64,000 nt of DNA from Solibacillus sp. FSL W7-1464 (GCF_038004425.1 NZ_JBBORC010000001.1:1403001-1467000), one strand, 5' to 3'. Positions 1 through 9,025 are shown, counted from the stretch's first letter. Made by a program: numbers and translations. The notes: generated by a model from the letters alone, not told the origin.

Positions 1-1
1 G

Positions 2-382
2 AATCCAAGCTTCGCATTTTTAAGCTATGAATCGAAAGAGCCGGAAATTTTGGACTTTGCTGGACCATTTGCAGATTCAACACCATATGAAGGGGTAAAA
101 TCACACTTTAAAAATGTGAAAGCTTTCTTTGAAAAGAATGAAAAAGAACAATTGCGTGATGCGCTCGAGCAATTAACAAAGCCAAATGCACAAAACTATC
201 TGGAAGCAGAAAAAGCCAAAGTGATGGATTGGGCAGCAAGCTATATTGCCATTGAGGCAGAAGGATTACGCCAGCATATGCTTGAACAGGCAGTCGAGCA
301 GATTGAAACAGAACGTTTATTACTTCAAGAAGAAAGTCGCTTAGCTGTTTGGAAAGATATTTACGCGCAGCTTCAAGCGTAA
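2..382 (+). CDS. C-terminal part of an unidentified protein (possibly dynamin-family GTPase tail)
   Basis: The reading frame is open from the window edge to a TAA at 380-382, so this is the end of a gene that starts upstream. The visible 126 residues are hydrophilic and mostly helical in character, rich in Glu, Lys, Ala and Gln, with no membrane segment. The pattern resembles the helical C-terminal end of bacterial dynamin-family proteins, but no GTPase motif lies inside the window, so that identification is tentative. The stop is 14 bases before the start of the sulfurtransferase gene and its AAGGAGG ribosome site, so the two are probably cotranscribed. An ATG is not needed inside the window; the TTG at 50 is only an internal codon. 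Confidence 0.55.
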   Translation, partial: NPSFAFLSYESKEPEILDFAGPFADSTPYEGVKSHFKNVKAFFEKNEKEQLRDALEQLTKPNAQNYLEAEKAKVMDWAASYIAIEAEGLRQHMLEQAVEQIETERLLLQEESRLAVWKDIYAQLQA

Positions 383-396
383 GGAGGATCTTTTTA

Positions 397-1194
397 ATGA
401 CGAATATTTTTGTGACCGCAAATCGAATGGAAAGAACAGGTCGTTTAATCGATACTAGATTTGATATGATCAATTTAGAGTCAGGCAGAAAGATGTATGA
501 AGAGAGCCATATTGAAGGCGCGGTATACTGGGATTTAAATACCGATTTGTCGGATTTAACAAAAGAAGAGGGTAGACATCCGCTTCCTGAGAAGGCGCAG
601 CTTCAGGCTTTGTTTGAAAAGTATGGTTTGAATTACAATGATGCCATCTATATTTATGATCAGGGCGCTGCAGCTTTTGCAACACGTGCCTGGTGGATAC
701 TGCACTATGCAGGCTTTAAGCATGCCTATGTCGTAAATGGCGGTTTTGAAGCATTGAAGGAAGCGGGATTCCCTGTGACGAAAGAAGTACCTGAATATAA
801 GGAAAGTAAGCTTGATCTACATTGGAATGATGATATTTTAATAAAACGTCAGGATATTATGCATATTATCGAAGGTAAGCGAAAAGCGACATTAATTGAT
901 GCCCGTGCACCGGAGCGTTACCATGGTGAGAAGGAGCCGTTCGATAAAGTGGCAGGACATATTCCAACAGCCAAAAACTATGATTGGGAACAGTTGCGAA
1001 ATGGCTCAGAACTGGTGATTACATCTTCTCTTCTCGAGCAAGTTCCAAAGGGGGAGGAAGTAGTAGTCTACTGCGGTTCTGGTGTAACTGCTACCCCTGT
1101 ATATACTGTTTTAAAAGAAGCGGGCTATGAAAATATAAAAATCTATATGGCGGGTTATAGTGATTGGGTAAAACATCATTCTGTCGAAAAATAG
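397..1194 (+). CDS. Sulfurtransferase with two rhodanese domains
   Basis: This 265-residue protein has the tandem rhodanese layout of thiosulfate / 3-mercaptopyruvate sulfurtransferases, which move a sulfane sulfur through a persulfide on an active-site cysteine. The N-terminal domain contains the substrate-like RHPLP segment and the C-terminal domain carries the active loop CGSGVTA, with the catalytic Cys at about residue 226. The CGSGVTA form is common in SseA-type enzymes. The ATG at 397 follows AAGGAGG at ideal spacing; an upstream in-frame extension from 349 overlaps the preceding gene and has no ribosome site. A stem-loop terminator follows the stop. Donor preference cannot be decided from sequence. 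Confidence 0.9.
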   Translation: MTNIFVTANRMERTGRLIDTRFDMINLESGRKMYEESHIEGAVYWDLNTDLSDLTKEEGRHPLPEKAQLQALFEKYGLNYNDAIYIYDQGAAAFATRAWWILHYAGFKHAYVVNGGFEALKEAGFPVTKEVPEYKESKLDLHWNDDILIKRQDIMHIIEGKRKATLIDARAPERYHGEKEPFDKVAGHIPTAKNYDWEQLRNGSELVITSSLLEQVPKGEEVVVYCGSGVTATPVYTVLKEAGYENIKIYMAGYSDWVKHHSVEK

Positions 1195-1212
1195 GTTGGA
1201 ACTGCTGAACAG

Positions 1213-1248
1213 GCCGTTATGTAAATTAATTTTGCATAACGGCTTTTT
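1213..1248 (+). terminator. Rho-independent terminator after the sulfurtransferase gene
   Basis: Nine-base perfect stem GCCGTTATG (1213-1221) with CATAACGGC (1235-1243), followed by five T. Confidence 0.9.
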
Positions 1249-1342
1249 GTCATACAGAAACTTAGCAAGTGTATGGACCTGATTTCCAATATTTATAATT
1301 AAGTGGTATTGTAGAAAAATAACGGTCAAAGGAGTGAGAAAC

Positions 1343-2149
1343 TTGTTATTTAAGAAAAAAACAGAACTGAGCGAAAAAAACGGAGTGAAAATGATCAATG
1401 GATCTGTCCAATTTCAAGCTGTTCACTTAAATGTTCATTGCTTTGAAGTGGACGGTATACTAATTGATACAGGTTCTGCCTCGCTTCTTAAGCAGTTCAA
1501 GCCTTTTTTTGAACAGATGGACGTTGATCAGATTATGTTGACCCATTATCATGAAGATCACTCCGGAGGCGCTCATTTTTTGCAGAAAACGTATAACTTG
1601 CCGATATTTATGCATCCGCACAACTTGGAAGAATGCAGTAGGAAGGCAAGTTATCCTTTATATCGCAAGCTGTTCTGGGGGGCAAGACTGCCTTTTCTTG
1701 CACAGCCTGTCGGAAATTCTTTTTCATCAAGAACAGCTAATTGGACAGTAATTGAAACACCTGGACATACTGAAGACCATGTAGCCTATTTGAATGAAGC
1801 GACAGGCCAACTCTTTACAGGAGATCTGTATGTAACACCGAAAACAAAGGTTGTCCTGCGTGAAGAAAGTATCCCTCACATTATCGGATCGCTGGAGAAA
1901 GTGTTAACATATGACTTCCTTGAAATATATTGTAATCATGCGGGATATATAGAAAATGGAAGAGATGCTTTAATGCGTAAACTAAATTACTTAAAAGAGC
2001 TAAGTTATAAAATAGAAGTGTTGAACGAAGAGGGTTTGACAACTGATGAAATTACAGAGCAGCTTTTCAATAAAAAATATCCGATTACAAAATTTTCTTT
2101 AGGTGAATGGGATGCGGCGCATATCGTATCTTCAGTCTTAAACAAGTAA
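1343..2149 (+). CDS. MBL-fold metallo-hydrolase
   Basis: A 268-residue metallo-beta-lactamase-fold hydrolase. The signature HYHEDH lies at about residues 68-73, followed by the third metal ligand region ETPGHTEDH, the bridging Asp in FTGDLYV and a late His in YCNHAG, so the dinuclear metal site is complete. The C-terminal 60 residues look like the small helical winged domain found in glyoxalase-II/LACTB2-like members. The substrate is unknown. The start is taken as TTG at 1343 because AAAGGAG ends eight bases upstream; the GTG at 1334 overlaps that ribosome site. The gene stands alone between two terminators. Confidence 0.85.
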   Translation: MLFKKKTELSEKNGVKMINGSVQFQAVHLNVHCFEVDGILIDTGSASLLKQFKPFFEQMDVDQIMLTHYHEDHSGGAHFLQKTYNLPIFMHPHNLEECSRKASYPLYRKLFWGARLPFLAQPVGNSFSSRTANWTVIETPGHTEDHVAYLNEATGQLFTGDLYVTPKTKVVLREESIPHIIGSLEKVLTYDFLEIYCNHAGYIENGRDALMRKLNYLKELSYKIEVLNEEGLTTDEITEQLFNKKYPITKFSLGEWDAAHIVSSVLNK

Positions 2150-2163
2150 ATAATAGATATAGG

Positions 2164-2197
2164 GTCTAGTAAGTTGAAACTTGCTAGGCTTTTTTTA
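2164..2197 (+). terminator. Rho-independent terminator after the MBL-fold gene
   Basis: Stem CTAGTAAG (2166-2173) with CTTGCTAG (2180-2187), one G-T pair, followed by a run of seven T. Confidence 0.85.
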
Positions 2198-2240
2198 TAT
2201 AAAAATACAGCTGAAAAAATAACTATTACGAAACTTAAAA

Positions 2241-2458
2241 TTTACATTAGCTTTACAATTAACAATTCGTAATAATGGGTATGGAAGAGGAAAAACTAAT
2301 TTTTGCAGACAATGCCGTAAAAAATGCTGGGAAATAGCATTATAATAACAAGTTTGTTGTGTTTTCAGAATATTTCATCAGAAATAGGCTAAAATTAACA
2401 GGATACAATCGTGAAGGTATGTTTCATAATTGTTAAGTTTTTGTAAATAACATAATTT
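2241..2458 (+). promoter_or_regulatory. Leader/promoter region of the phosphate uptake pair
   Basis: The 341 bases between the upstream terminator and the DUF47 gene contain no gene. Two direct TTTACA words start at 2241 and 2252 (11-bp pitch, as in PhoP box repeats) and are followed by TAATAAT at 2270. A more ordinary promoter candidate is TTGTTA (2430-2435), 17 bases, TAATTT (2453-2458), about 80 bases before the gene. Both are motif matches only. Confidence 0.35.
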
Positions 2459-2538
2459 AATGTTGAAGATATTGAAAACTCGGTGGTATGATTACCTAGG
2501 TTTTAATTTACAAACTTCATTTTAGGAGGATTTATTCG

Positions 2539-3159
2539 ATGTTTAACTCTAAAAAGCCGGATCCATTTTTTGAAGGATTATTAAATATTGCAAAAAATGT
2601 ACAACAAGGTGCCAACTATGCAAAAGAATCGACAATTACAACAGTATCAGAACTAAAACAAATTCAAATTAAAATGAAGTCCTATGAAACAGCAGGGGAC
2701 AAGCTGATCCATGAATTGATCGTGAAATTAAACGATTCCTTTATGACGCCTATTGAGCGTGAAGATATTTTATCATTAGCCATCAAACTGGACGATATTC
2801 TGGATGGCATTGAAAATACAATTGCCCACTTTGAAATGTATTCATTTACAGAAGTGAATCAGTACATGCGTGACTTCGTAGACTATATTGCCAAATCATG
2901 TGATGAAGCAGTAAAGGCTATGGAATTATTGAATAAAAAAGATTTAATCGGTATGCGTCAACATGCCATTCTGATCAAAGATTATGAGCGTGAATGTGAT
3001 GAAATTTTCCGTAAATCCATTACTGAACTATTCCAGACTGAGAAAGATCCGATTCGCCTAATCATCTTTAAAGATTTATATGAGCAGTTAGAAGAAATTG
3101 CAGACTACTGCCAAAATGTAGCGAATACAATCGAATCAATTATTATGCGAAATGCATAA
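2539..3159 (+). CDS. DUF47 / PhoU-like protein partnered with Pit
   Basis: A 206-residue all-helical protein of the DUF47 (PhoU-related, YkaA/Pit accessory protein) family. Family members carry metal-binding acidic clusters; here the helices hold repeated E/D-xxx-D patterns such as KLDDILDGIE and RECDEIF. It contains no membrane segment and is expected at the cytoplasmic side of the membrane, where it modulates the low-affinity phosphate transporter encoded 17 bases downstream. The ATG at 2539 follows TAGGAGG at good spacing. The conserved DUF47-pit gene order is the best functional evidence. Confidence 0.9.
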   Translation: MFNSKKPDPFFEGLLNIAKNVQQGANYAKESTITTVSELKQIQIKMKSYETAGDKLIHELIVKLNDSFMTPIEREDILSLAIKLDDILDGIENTIAHFEMYSFTEVNQYMRDFVDYIAKSCDEAVKAMELLNKKDLIGMRQHAILIKDYERECDEIFRKSITELFQTEKDPIRLIIFKDLYEQLEEIADYCQNVANTIESIIMRNA

Positions 3160-3176
3160 TGAAAAAGGAGTAAACT

Positions 3177-4193
3177 ATGGATACGTTATTAATCATTACC
3201 GTACTCGTTGTCATCTTTGCGCTGGCATTCGACTTTATTAACGGTTTCCATGATACAGCGAATGCGATCGCCACATCTGTTTCGACGCGTGCATTAAAAC
3301 CTCGTGTAGCTGTTCTGTTAGCGGCAGTGATGAACTTCGTAGGTGCGATGACGTTCGTAGGTGTAGCAAAAGCTGTAGCATCTGGAATTGTGGATCCGTT
3401 CTCTTTAAACGCATTTGAAGGGGATACAACAGGGTCTGTAGTAATTTTGGCAGCATTATGCTCTGCCATCACGTGGAACTTATTAACTTGGTATTTCGGT
3501 ATTCCATCAAGTTCTTCCCATACATTAATCGGTTCAATTGCCGGTGCAGCAGTTGCATCTGCAGGTATGAATATTTTAAACTATGAAGGTTTCTTTAAAA
3601 TTTTACAGGCATTAATTATATCGCCGATTTTAGCATTAACTCTTGGTTTTATCGTAATGAAATTATTTAAATTTATTTTCCACCGCTCGCCGTTATATGG
3701 GACAACGAAAGCGTTCCGTTTGACGCAAATCGGTACAGCGGCATTACAATCGTTTACACACGGTACGAACGATGCCCAAAAAGCGATGGGTATTATTACG
3801 ATGGCTTTAATCGCAGCAAACTGGCAATCAACAGATGAAGTACAGGATTGGGTACGTTTTGCCTGTGCATTGGCGATGGGTCTTGGGACATCGGTAGGCG
3901 GATATAAAATTATTAAAACAGTCGGCGGTAAAATTATGAAAATCCGTCCGGTTAACGGGGTAGCGGCTGACTTGACTTCGGCATCCATCATTTTCGGTGC
4001 AACAGTCATCGCATTACCGGTTTCGACAACACATGTAATTTCTTCTGCAATTATGGGTGTTGGTGCAGCACAGCGTGTAAAAGGTGTTAAATGGGGAATG
4101 GCCCGTAAAATTGTGATTACTTGGTTTATCACATTGCCAATTTCCGCCTTAATGGCCGGATTATTCTACTTCTTAATTAGCCTTATTTTCTAA
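3177..4193 (+). CDS. pit: Low-affinity inorganic phosphate transporter, Pit family
   Basis: A 338-residue integral membrane protein with about ten hydrophobic segments. It shows the two inverted family signatures: GFHDTANAIATS near the N-terminus and FTHGTNDAQKAMG in the second half. Pit proteins import metal-phosphate in symport with protons and do not need ATP. The length matches the short Gram-positive form. An AAAGGAG ribosome site precedes the ATG. The gene is cotranscribed with the DUF47 gene and ends at a strong terminator, making a two-gene operon. Sulfate transport has been described for a related B. subtilis protein (CysP), but the DUF47 partner favours phosphate here. Confidence 0.93.
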   Translation: MDTLLIITVLVVIFALAFDFINGFHDTANAIATSVSTRALKPRVAVLLAAVMNFVGAMTFVGVAKAVASGIVDPFSLNAFEGDTTGSVVILAALCSAITWNLLTWYFGIPSSSSHTLIGSIAGAAVASAGMNILNYEGFFKILQALIISPILALTLGFIVMKLFKFIFHRSPLYGTTKAFRLTQIGTAALQSFTHGTNDAQKAMGIITMALIAANWQSTDEVQDWVRFACALAMGLGTSVGGYKIIKTVGGKIMKIRPVNGVAADLTSASIIFGATVIALPVSTTHVISSAIMGVGAAQRVKGVKWGMARKIVITWFITLPISALMAGLFYFLISLIF

Positions 4194-4200
4194 TTTTAAA

Positions 4201-4237
4201 ACGGCGCTCATTAAATAATAGTGAGCAGCCGTTTTTT
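4201..4237 (+). terminator. Rho-independent terminator of the DUF47-pit operon
   Basis: Stem ACGGC-CTCA (4201-4210) with TGAG-GCCGT (4222-4232), followed by six T. Confidence 0.9.
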
Positions 4238-4261
4238 GATCTGTAGGCGGTGGTGGGGGAG

Positions 4262-4496
4262 TTCTAATAAAGTTGCGGATTGTTCTAATTAAATTTGGGA
4301 AGTTCTAATAAAACTAGGGTAGTTCTAATAAAACTAGGGTAGTTCTAATAAAACTTAAAAAGTTCTAATTTATCGCCGTCCTTCTAATAAAGTACACGTT
4401 TGTTCTAATATGGTCGTTCAATCTTCAAATAAACTAGTTAAAAATTCTAAAATATCATCCAACTCTTCTAATATCATTCATAAATCTTCTAATAAA
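4262..4496. repeat. Phased intergenic repeat array 1 (TTCTAATAAA, about 21-bp period)
   Basis: Twelve copies of TTCTAAT or a one-base variant start at 4262, 4283, 4303, 4323, 4343, 4363, 4382, 4403, 4424, 4445, 4466 and 4487, so spacing is 19-21 bp throughout. The fuller word is TTCTAATAAA; the other 10-11 bases of each unit vary, except that the units at 4303 and 4323 are nearly identical. It fills the gap between the pit terminator and the convergent protease gene. On the minus strand the repeated word reads as L/I-L-E in one frame. The same family appears at 42505-42945. Confidence 0.9.
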
Positions 4497-4545
4497 ATGC
4501 ATCAAAGGGCTCCCAAGCTTTTGAGCCTAGCTCCTCACTCCCGAA

Positions 4546-5361
4546 TTACTTCAAATAAGCCCGAAACAGCGCATGCACATTTTCTACCGGAATAAATAAT
4601 CCGACTTTCCCGTGACCTTCCCGAGTTCCGGTTGCAAATACAACCCCGATTACGTGTCCGTTATCATTAATGACCGGGCTGCCACTGTTCCCGCGATAAA
4701 CAGGTGCGTCCATCATAATAATGTCCGGCTGAATGTCAGCGGCATTCGTATAGCCGATAATCGTTCCTTTATTGGCGATCCCGCTAAATGCAAGCGGATT
4801 TCCGATAAAATAAACGGGTTCATTTTTACTGAATTCGCTCGCCCGGGCAAGTGGCAGGAACGGCAAGTTTTCCGCATCCACTTTCAACAGTGCCAAATCA
4901 TAATCTTCATATGATCCTACAACCTCAGCTTTATAAAGCGTATCATCCGGAAAAACAACGGTAATCGTCAACGCATCCTCAATTACATGATCATTTGTTA
5001 TTATGTAGCCATTATTCGATACCGCAAATCCTGTTCCTTTTCCGGAGTCAGTATCAATCGTAACAACGGATTGTTTATATGTTTGGATATTTTCCTGATT
5101 TGATAGTTGTGCCGATACTTTTAAAAATTCGATGGCAGGAATGGAATACACATTGAAAATCATAGCAAACGTACTAAAAGCTAATGTTAATGCCATCAGC
5201 CAGACTACAATCCGAACAAACGGTTTTTGCTTTTTCGGTTTTTTCGGCTGTGGGTTTAACCGTTCCTCTCGTGCTTTTGCAAGCGCCTTTTCCTGTTCTT
5301 CCAAAACTAGTTCCAAAAATTCTTCTTCTGTCAGTTCCTCAGTATTCTTTTTTTCTGTCAT
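4546..5361 (-). CDS. Membrane-anchored trypsin-like serine protease (S1C, no PDZ domain)
   Basis: A 271-residue protein with an acidic, then Lys/Pro-rich cytoplasmic N-terminus, one membrane segment at about residues 50-75, and an extracellular chymotrypsin-fold domain. The triad is visible: His125 in TNDHV, Asp155 in YDLALL and Ser226 in RGNSGSP. HtrA-type proteases normally carry at least one PDZ domain after this; here the protein ends after the catalytic domain, so substrate choice or oligomer control must differ. The start at 5361 follows GGAGGGAAC; the longer upstream frame has no ribosome site. Likely role is surface protein quality control, by family inference only. Confidence 0.85.
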   Translation of the reverse strand: MTEKKNTEELTEEEFLELVLEEQEKALAKAREERLNPQPKKPKKQKPFVRIVVWLMALTLAFSTFAMIFNVYSIPAIEFLKVSAQLSNQENIQTYKQSVVTIDTDSGKGTGFAVSNNGYIITNDHVIEDALTITVVFPDDTLYKAEVVGSYEDYDLALLKVDAENLPFLPLARASEFSKNEPVYFIGNPLAFSGIANKGTIIGYTNAADIQPDIIMMDAPVYRGNSGSPVINDNGHVIGVVFATGTREGHGKVGLFIPVENVHALFRAYLK

Positions 5362-5678
5362 TGTGTTCCCTCCGATATGTATAAGTGTAACAAAACTACA
5401 CGGAATTGGAGACAAAAGTGCCGGTTCAAAAATTTTTTTTTAGGAGTTTGTGAATTATTTCATATTACTAAATTGAAAATACTTCGTGCAATCCATCACA
5501 TACTTTAGCTTGATAAAGCAAGCTTTTGAAAATGACAGCCCTTACATTTATTATTCAAAAATAGTAGATTGTGTTTAAATTCACAAAGAGGGCAAGTGGT
5601 TAATTACCGTTATAAATGTTGTCATATCAATGTTTGCGGTGTAATTTAAGCGATTCGGATTGATTTTTAAAGCTATCG

Positions 5679-5707
5679 TTGACAAAGTAAAAGTTTACAG
5701 TTAACAT
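5679..5707 (+). promoter_or_regulatory. Sigma-A promoter of the malic enzyme gene
   Basis: TTGACA (5679-5684), 17 bases, TAACAT (5702-5707), 45 bases before the ATG. The rest of the 390-base gap from 5362 holds only a short hairpin, AGCTTG/CAAGCT near 5508, and no credible gene. Confidence 0.7.
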
Positions 5708-5751
5708 TCGTAATTACAAAGGGATTGAAAAATTAGAAGGGGATGGTAATT

Positions 5752-6966
5752 ATGGATTTAATGAAAAAGTCGCTTGAAATGCACGAACACTTTGGCGGGA
5801 AAATGGAAATTCGTGCAAAAGTTCCGGTACAGGATAAATATGATTTGAGCTTAGCTTATTCTCCGGGTGTTGCAGCTCCTTGCCTTGCGATTGAACAGAA
5901 TCCTTCAACCGTGTATGACTATACGATGAAAGGGAATTTAGTGGCGGTGATTACAGACGGAACCGCGGTTTTAGGTTTAGGGGATATCGGTCCGGAAGCC
6001 GCCTTGCCTGTAATGGAAGGGAAAGCGTTATTATTAAAGCGTTTTGCGAATGTAGATGCTGTACCGGTTTGCTTAAATACTAAAGACGTAGACGAAATTG
6101 TCAATATCGTAAAAGCAATTTCACCGACATATGGTGCGATTAACTTGGAAGATATTTCAGCACCGCGCTGTTTTGAAATTGAAGACCGACTGCGTGCTGA
6201 ATGTTCAATCCCGGTATTTCATGATGATCAGCATGGGACGGCAATTGTCGTTGGGGCGGGTTTAATCAATGCGGTGAAACTCGTGAAAAAAGATGTTACG
6301 AAAATGAAAGTTGTCATTAACGGAGCCGGGGCTGCAGGTATTGCGATTCTCCGTATTCTAATTCAGATGGGATACACAAATGTCGTAATGTGTGACACGA
6401 AAGGCATTATTTATGAAGGGCGTCCTGAAGGAATGAATCCGGTAAAAGAACAGGTTGCTCATTTATCGAATCCGGAGCAGTTGCGCGGAACTTTAGATGA
6501 TGCATTAGTAGGGGCGGATGTGTTTATCGGGGTTTCAGCAGCAAATATTTTAACGGAAAAGCATATTAAATCGATGGCTATAGATCCGATTGTCTTTGCA
6601 TTGGCAAATCCGGATCCTGAAATAACACCGGAAAACGCGAAAAAATGGGGCGTGAAAATTATCGGTACCGGCCGTTCAGACAATAAGAACCAAGTGAATA
6701 ATATGCTTGCCTTCCCGGGAATTTTCCGTGGTGCACTTGATGTAAGAGCGACAGATATTAATGAATCGATGAAGCTGGCGGCGGTTGAAGCTATTGCATC
6801 GCTAGTAACGGAAGAAGAGCTGAATGAAGACTTTATTATTCCAAGCTCGATGGATGAACGTGTGGCAGGTGTGGTTGCGAAAGCGGTTGGATCTGCTGCC
6901 ATCGAATCAGGGGTATCTGAATTATTCCAGCCAGTAGATCTTATCAGCACTTCGGTAGCCATTTAA
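5752..6966 (+). CDS. NAD(P)-dependent malic enzyme
   Basis: A 404-residue short-form malic enzyme that decarboxylates malate to pyruvate. Visible family signatures are the N-terminal YSPGVAAPC, the TDGTAVLGLGDIGP block, the metal/substrate loop FHDDQHGTA and the Rossmann motif GAGAAGIAI near residue 190. The length matches the 400-residue Bacillus type (YtsJ-like) rather than the 560-residue SfcA type. The ATG at 5752 is preferred over the one at 5743 because AGAAGGGG abuts the latter. The gene has its own promoter and is monocistronic. Preference for NAD or NADP is not decided here. Confidence 0.93.
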   Translation: MDLMKKSLEMHEHFGGKMEIRAKVPVQDKYDLSLAYSPGVAAPCLAIEQNPSTVYDYTMKGNLVAVITDGTAVLGLGDIGPEAALPVMEGKALLLKRFANVDAVPVCLNTKDVDEIVNIVKAISPTYGAINLEDISAPRCFEIEDRLRAECSIPVFHDDQHGTAIVVGAGLINAVKLVKKDVTKMKVVINGAGAAGIAILRILIQMGYTNVVMCDTKGIIYEGRPEGMNPVKEQVAHLSNPEQLRGTLDDALVGADVFIGVSAANILTEKHIKSMAIDPIVFALANPDPEITPENAKKWGVKIIGTGRSDNKNQVNNMLAFPGIFRGALDVRATDINESMKLAAVEAIASLVTEEELNEDFIIPSSMDERVAGVVAKAVGSAAIESGVSELFQPVDLISTSVAI

Positions 6967-7000
6967 AAAGGATGTGCCTGAATGTAAATTCAGCACATCC
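6965..7000 (-). terminator. Terminator hairpin between malic enzyme and pepF genes
   Basis: Stem GGATGTGC-TGAAT (6970-6983) with ATTCA-GCACATCC (6988-7000). On the minus strand it is followed by CTTTTTAA, so it best serves pepF; the plus side lacks a T run. Confidence 0.7.
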
Positions 7001-7062
7001 TGTAAAATAGTGATGATGGCCAATCAGTGGGAGCCTTAAATGCCCGCTGATTGCAGTGTCAC

Positions 7063-8868
7063 TTAAACTGTTTGAAGCTCTGCAGTCAGTTGTTCCAATT
7101 GTGTAATTAAATCTCCGATAAATGCAATTGTGTCACGTAATGGCTGTTCGGTCGTAATGTCGACACCTGCCATTTGAGCTAGTTCAACAGGTGTTTTCGT
7201 ACCACCTGATTTTAATACATCAATCCATTGTTCGACAGCTGCTTCGTCACCGTTTAAAATGCGTTGTGAAACTTGTGTTGAAATTGTTAATCCTGCAGAA
7301 TACGTATATGGATATAAGCCCATATAGTAATGAGGCTGACGCATCCAAGTCAATTCTGCACCTTCAGTTACTTCAACGGCATCTCCCCAGAATTGTTCAA
7401 GCACTTCACGTTTTAATTCATTCAGTTTCGGTGCGTTGACGCTTCCGCCTGCATCGATAATTTCGTATACTTTACGCTGGTAAGCTGCCTCAAGTAAATG
7501 AGTTACGAAATTATGGTAGTACGTACGGCTGATGATTGTTGAGATGACCCAACGTTTAAAGCGCGCATCTGTAGAATTTTTTAATAAATGGTTTGCCATA
7601 AGCATTTCATTCATTGTTGATGGCGCTTCAATGAAGTAAAGTGATGGTCTGGCATTGAAAATGTTTTGCGCATCATTTGCCAAGTAGAAATGACCTGCAT
7701 GACCAAGTTCATGGGCTAAAACGAATACTTCATTCATTCGGCTCGTCCATGAAATCAATACATACGGGTGCACACCATATGGACTTGAACAGAATGCGCC
7801 AGTTGATTTTCCTGCATTTTGTGCAAAATCAATCCATCGCTCGTCAAAAGAACGGTCGATCATGTTCGTATAATGGTCACCCATAATCGATAATCCGTCT
7901 TTCATATATTGACGGGATTCTTCCACCGTAATTGTTGGCTCATATGATGGGTCCAGCGAAATTTTAAGGTCTGCAAACGTCATTTTGTCCAACTGATGTG
8001 TTTTTTGCAGCAGTTTCGCATAGCGACGCATATGTGGTGCAAGCTCATTCATAATTAGATCGATTTGACGGTTATACATTGAGCGGTCCACTTGCTGTGA
8101 CTCTAATAAAGAATCAAAAATGTTGTCGTAGCCCCGAAGGTCTGCTTCCGTTTTTTCAATCGCCAAGTGTGTATTGTATGTTTTGGCTGTCGTATGCTGA
8201 TAGTCGCGTAGTTTTTTTGAAAAGGCTTCAAATGCAGCACGGCGTTTATCCGTGTCCGTTTCAAGCTCCCAGTCGCCTTCAAACAAGTTGTAGCTAAGTG
8301 GGAATGATTCACCACCTACTTCAAAGTCAGGGAACTGCATATCTACCAATTTTGTCGTATTGTACAGTTCATATGGCGCGTTGAATGTGGCCCCGAATGC
8401 TGCCAGCGCTTTTTCCGCTTCAGGATGTAACTGGTGCGGTTTCTGTACGAGCAGTTTATCAATAAAATTGGCGTATTCCGGTTTTACTGTTTGCGCTTCT
8501 TTTAAAACAGCTTCGTCCAATGCTAGTAAATCACTTTTTACAAATGATAACGTTGTTGCAAGTTTTGCAGCGAAAGAACCGAAGCTTGCTGCACGCATCT
8601 GATTGTCGGTGTTCGTTTGGTCAACACTATGTGAAAGGCTAGCATAGGTGCCGATCACAACCATTTTCTCCTGAATTTTTTCTGTTGCTTCAATTGCGTT
8701 AATCGCGCCTTGTACATCAGTAATTGTCCCTGCAAGTTTAGCTGCAGTTTCCTCAACAAGTTGTCTTACTTCTTCGATTGCCGCAGTGTAGGCTTGTTCT
8801 GTAGCAAATAGATCTTCCAAATTCCAAGTTTCTTCAACCGGTATATCACTACGATTCAACATTGACAT
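7063..8868 (-). CDS. pepF: Oligoendopeptidase F (M3 family metallopeptidase)
   Basis: A 601-residue cytoplasmic zinc peptidase that cleaves short peptides. The zinc site HELGHAGHF lies near residue 384, with the third ligand Glu in FIEAPSTMNE about 25 residues later. An N-terminal helical domain of about 200 residues precedes it, as in PepF. The ATG at 8868 is chosen because AGGAGG lies seven bases upstream; the frame extends another 26 codons without a ribosome site. The gene is monocistronic, convergent with the malic enzyme gene and ended by the hairpin at 6965-7000. Confidence 0.95.
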   Translation of the reverse strand: MSMLNRSDIPVEETWNLEDLFATEQAYTAAIEEVRQLVEETAAKLAGTITDVQGAINAIEATEKIQEKMVVIGTYASLSHSVDQTNTDNQMRAASFGSFAAKLATTLSFVKSDLLALDEAVLKEAQTVKPEYANFIDKLLVQKPHQLHPEAEKALAAFGATFNAPYELYNTTKLVDMQFPDFEVGGESFPLSYNLFEGDWELETDTDKRRAAFEAFSKKLRDYQHTTAKTYNTHLAIEKTEADLRGYDNIFDSLLESQQVDRSMYNRQIDLIMNELAPHMRRYAKLLQKTHQLDKMTFADLKISLDPSYEPTITVEESRQYMKDGLSIMGDHYTNMIDRSFDERWIDFAQNAGKSTGAFCSSPYGVHPYVLISWTSRMNEVFVLAHELGHAGHFYLANDAQNIFNARPSLYFIEAPSTMNEMLMANHLLKNSTDARFKRWVISTIISRTYYHNFVTHLLEAAYQRKVYEIIDAGGSVNAPKLNELKREVLEQFWGDAVEVTEGAELTWMRQPHYYMGLYPYTYSAGLTISTQVSQRILNGDEAAVEQWIDVLKSGGTKTPVELAQMAGVDITTEQPLRDTIAFIGDLITQLEQLTAELQTV

Positions 8869-9025
8869 AATTAGCCTCCTAATATTACGATATTCGAAAT
8901 AAATAATACCATATTTCTGAAAATTTAGGAAGTAGCGAAAATTCATTGAGTATTATTTTTAATAATATTTAGAAGACATATAGTAAAATAGAGGAATGAT
9001 GGAAATAGGGAAAGAGTGGGATGAG

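Noticed and set aside
4262-4496. CRISPR array
   Set aside because: The repeated word is only about 10 bp, spacers are 9-11 bp, and there are no cas genes in the window.
4410-4595. Plus-strand ORF of 61 codons, Ser/Asn/Lys-rich
   Set aside because: It is a by-product of the TTCTAATAAA repeat read in one frame and then runs into the protease gene on the opposite strand; no ribosome site.
8101-8110. A TCTAATAAAG word inside pepF
   Set aside because: Single occurrence within a coding region with no phased neighbours; taken as chance.
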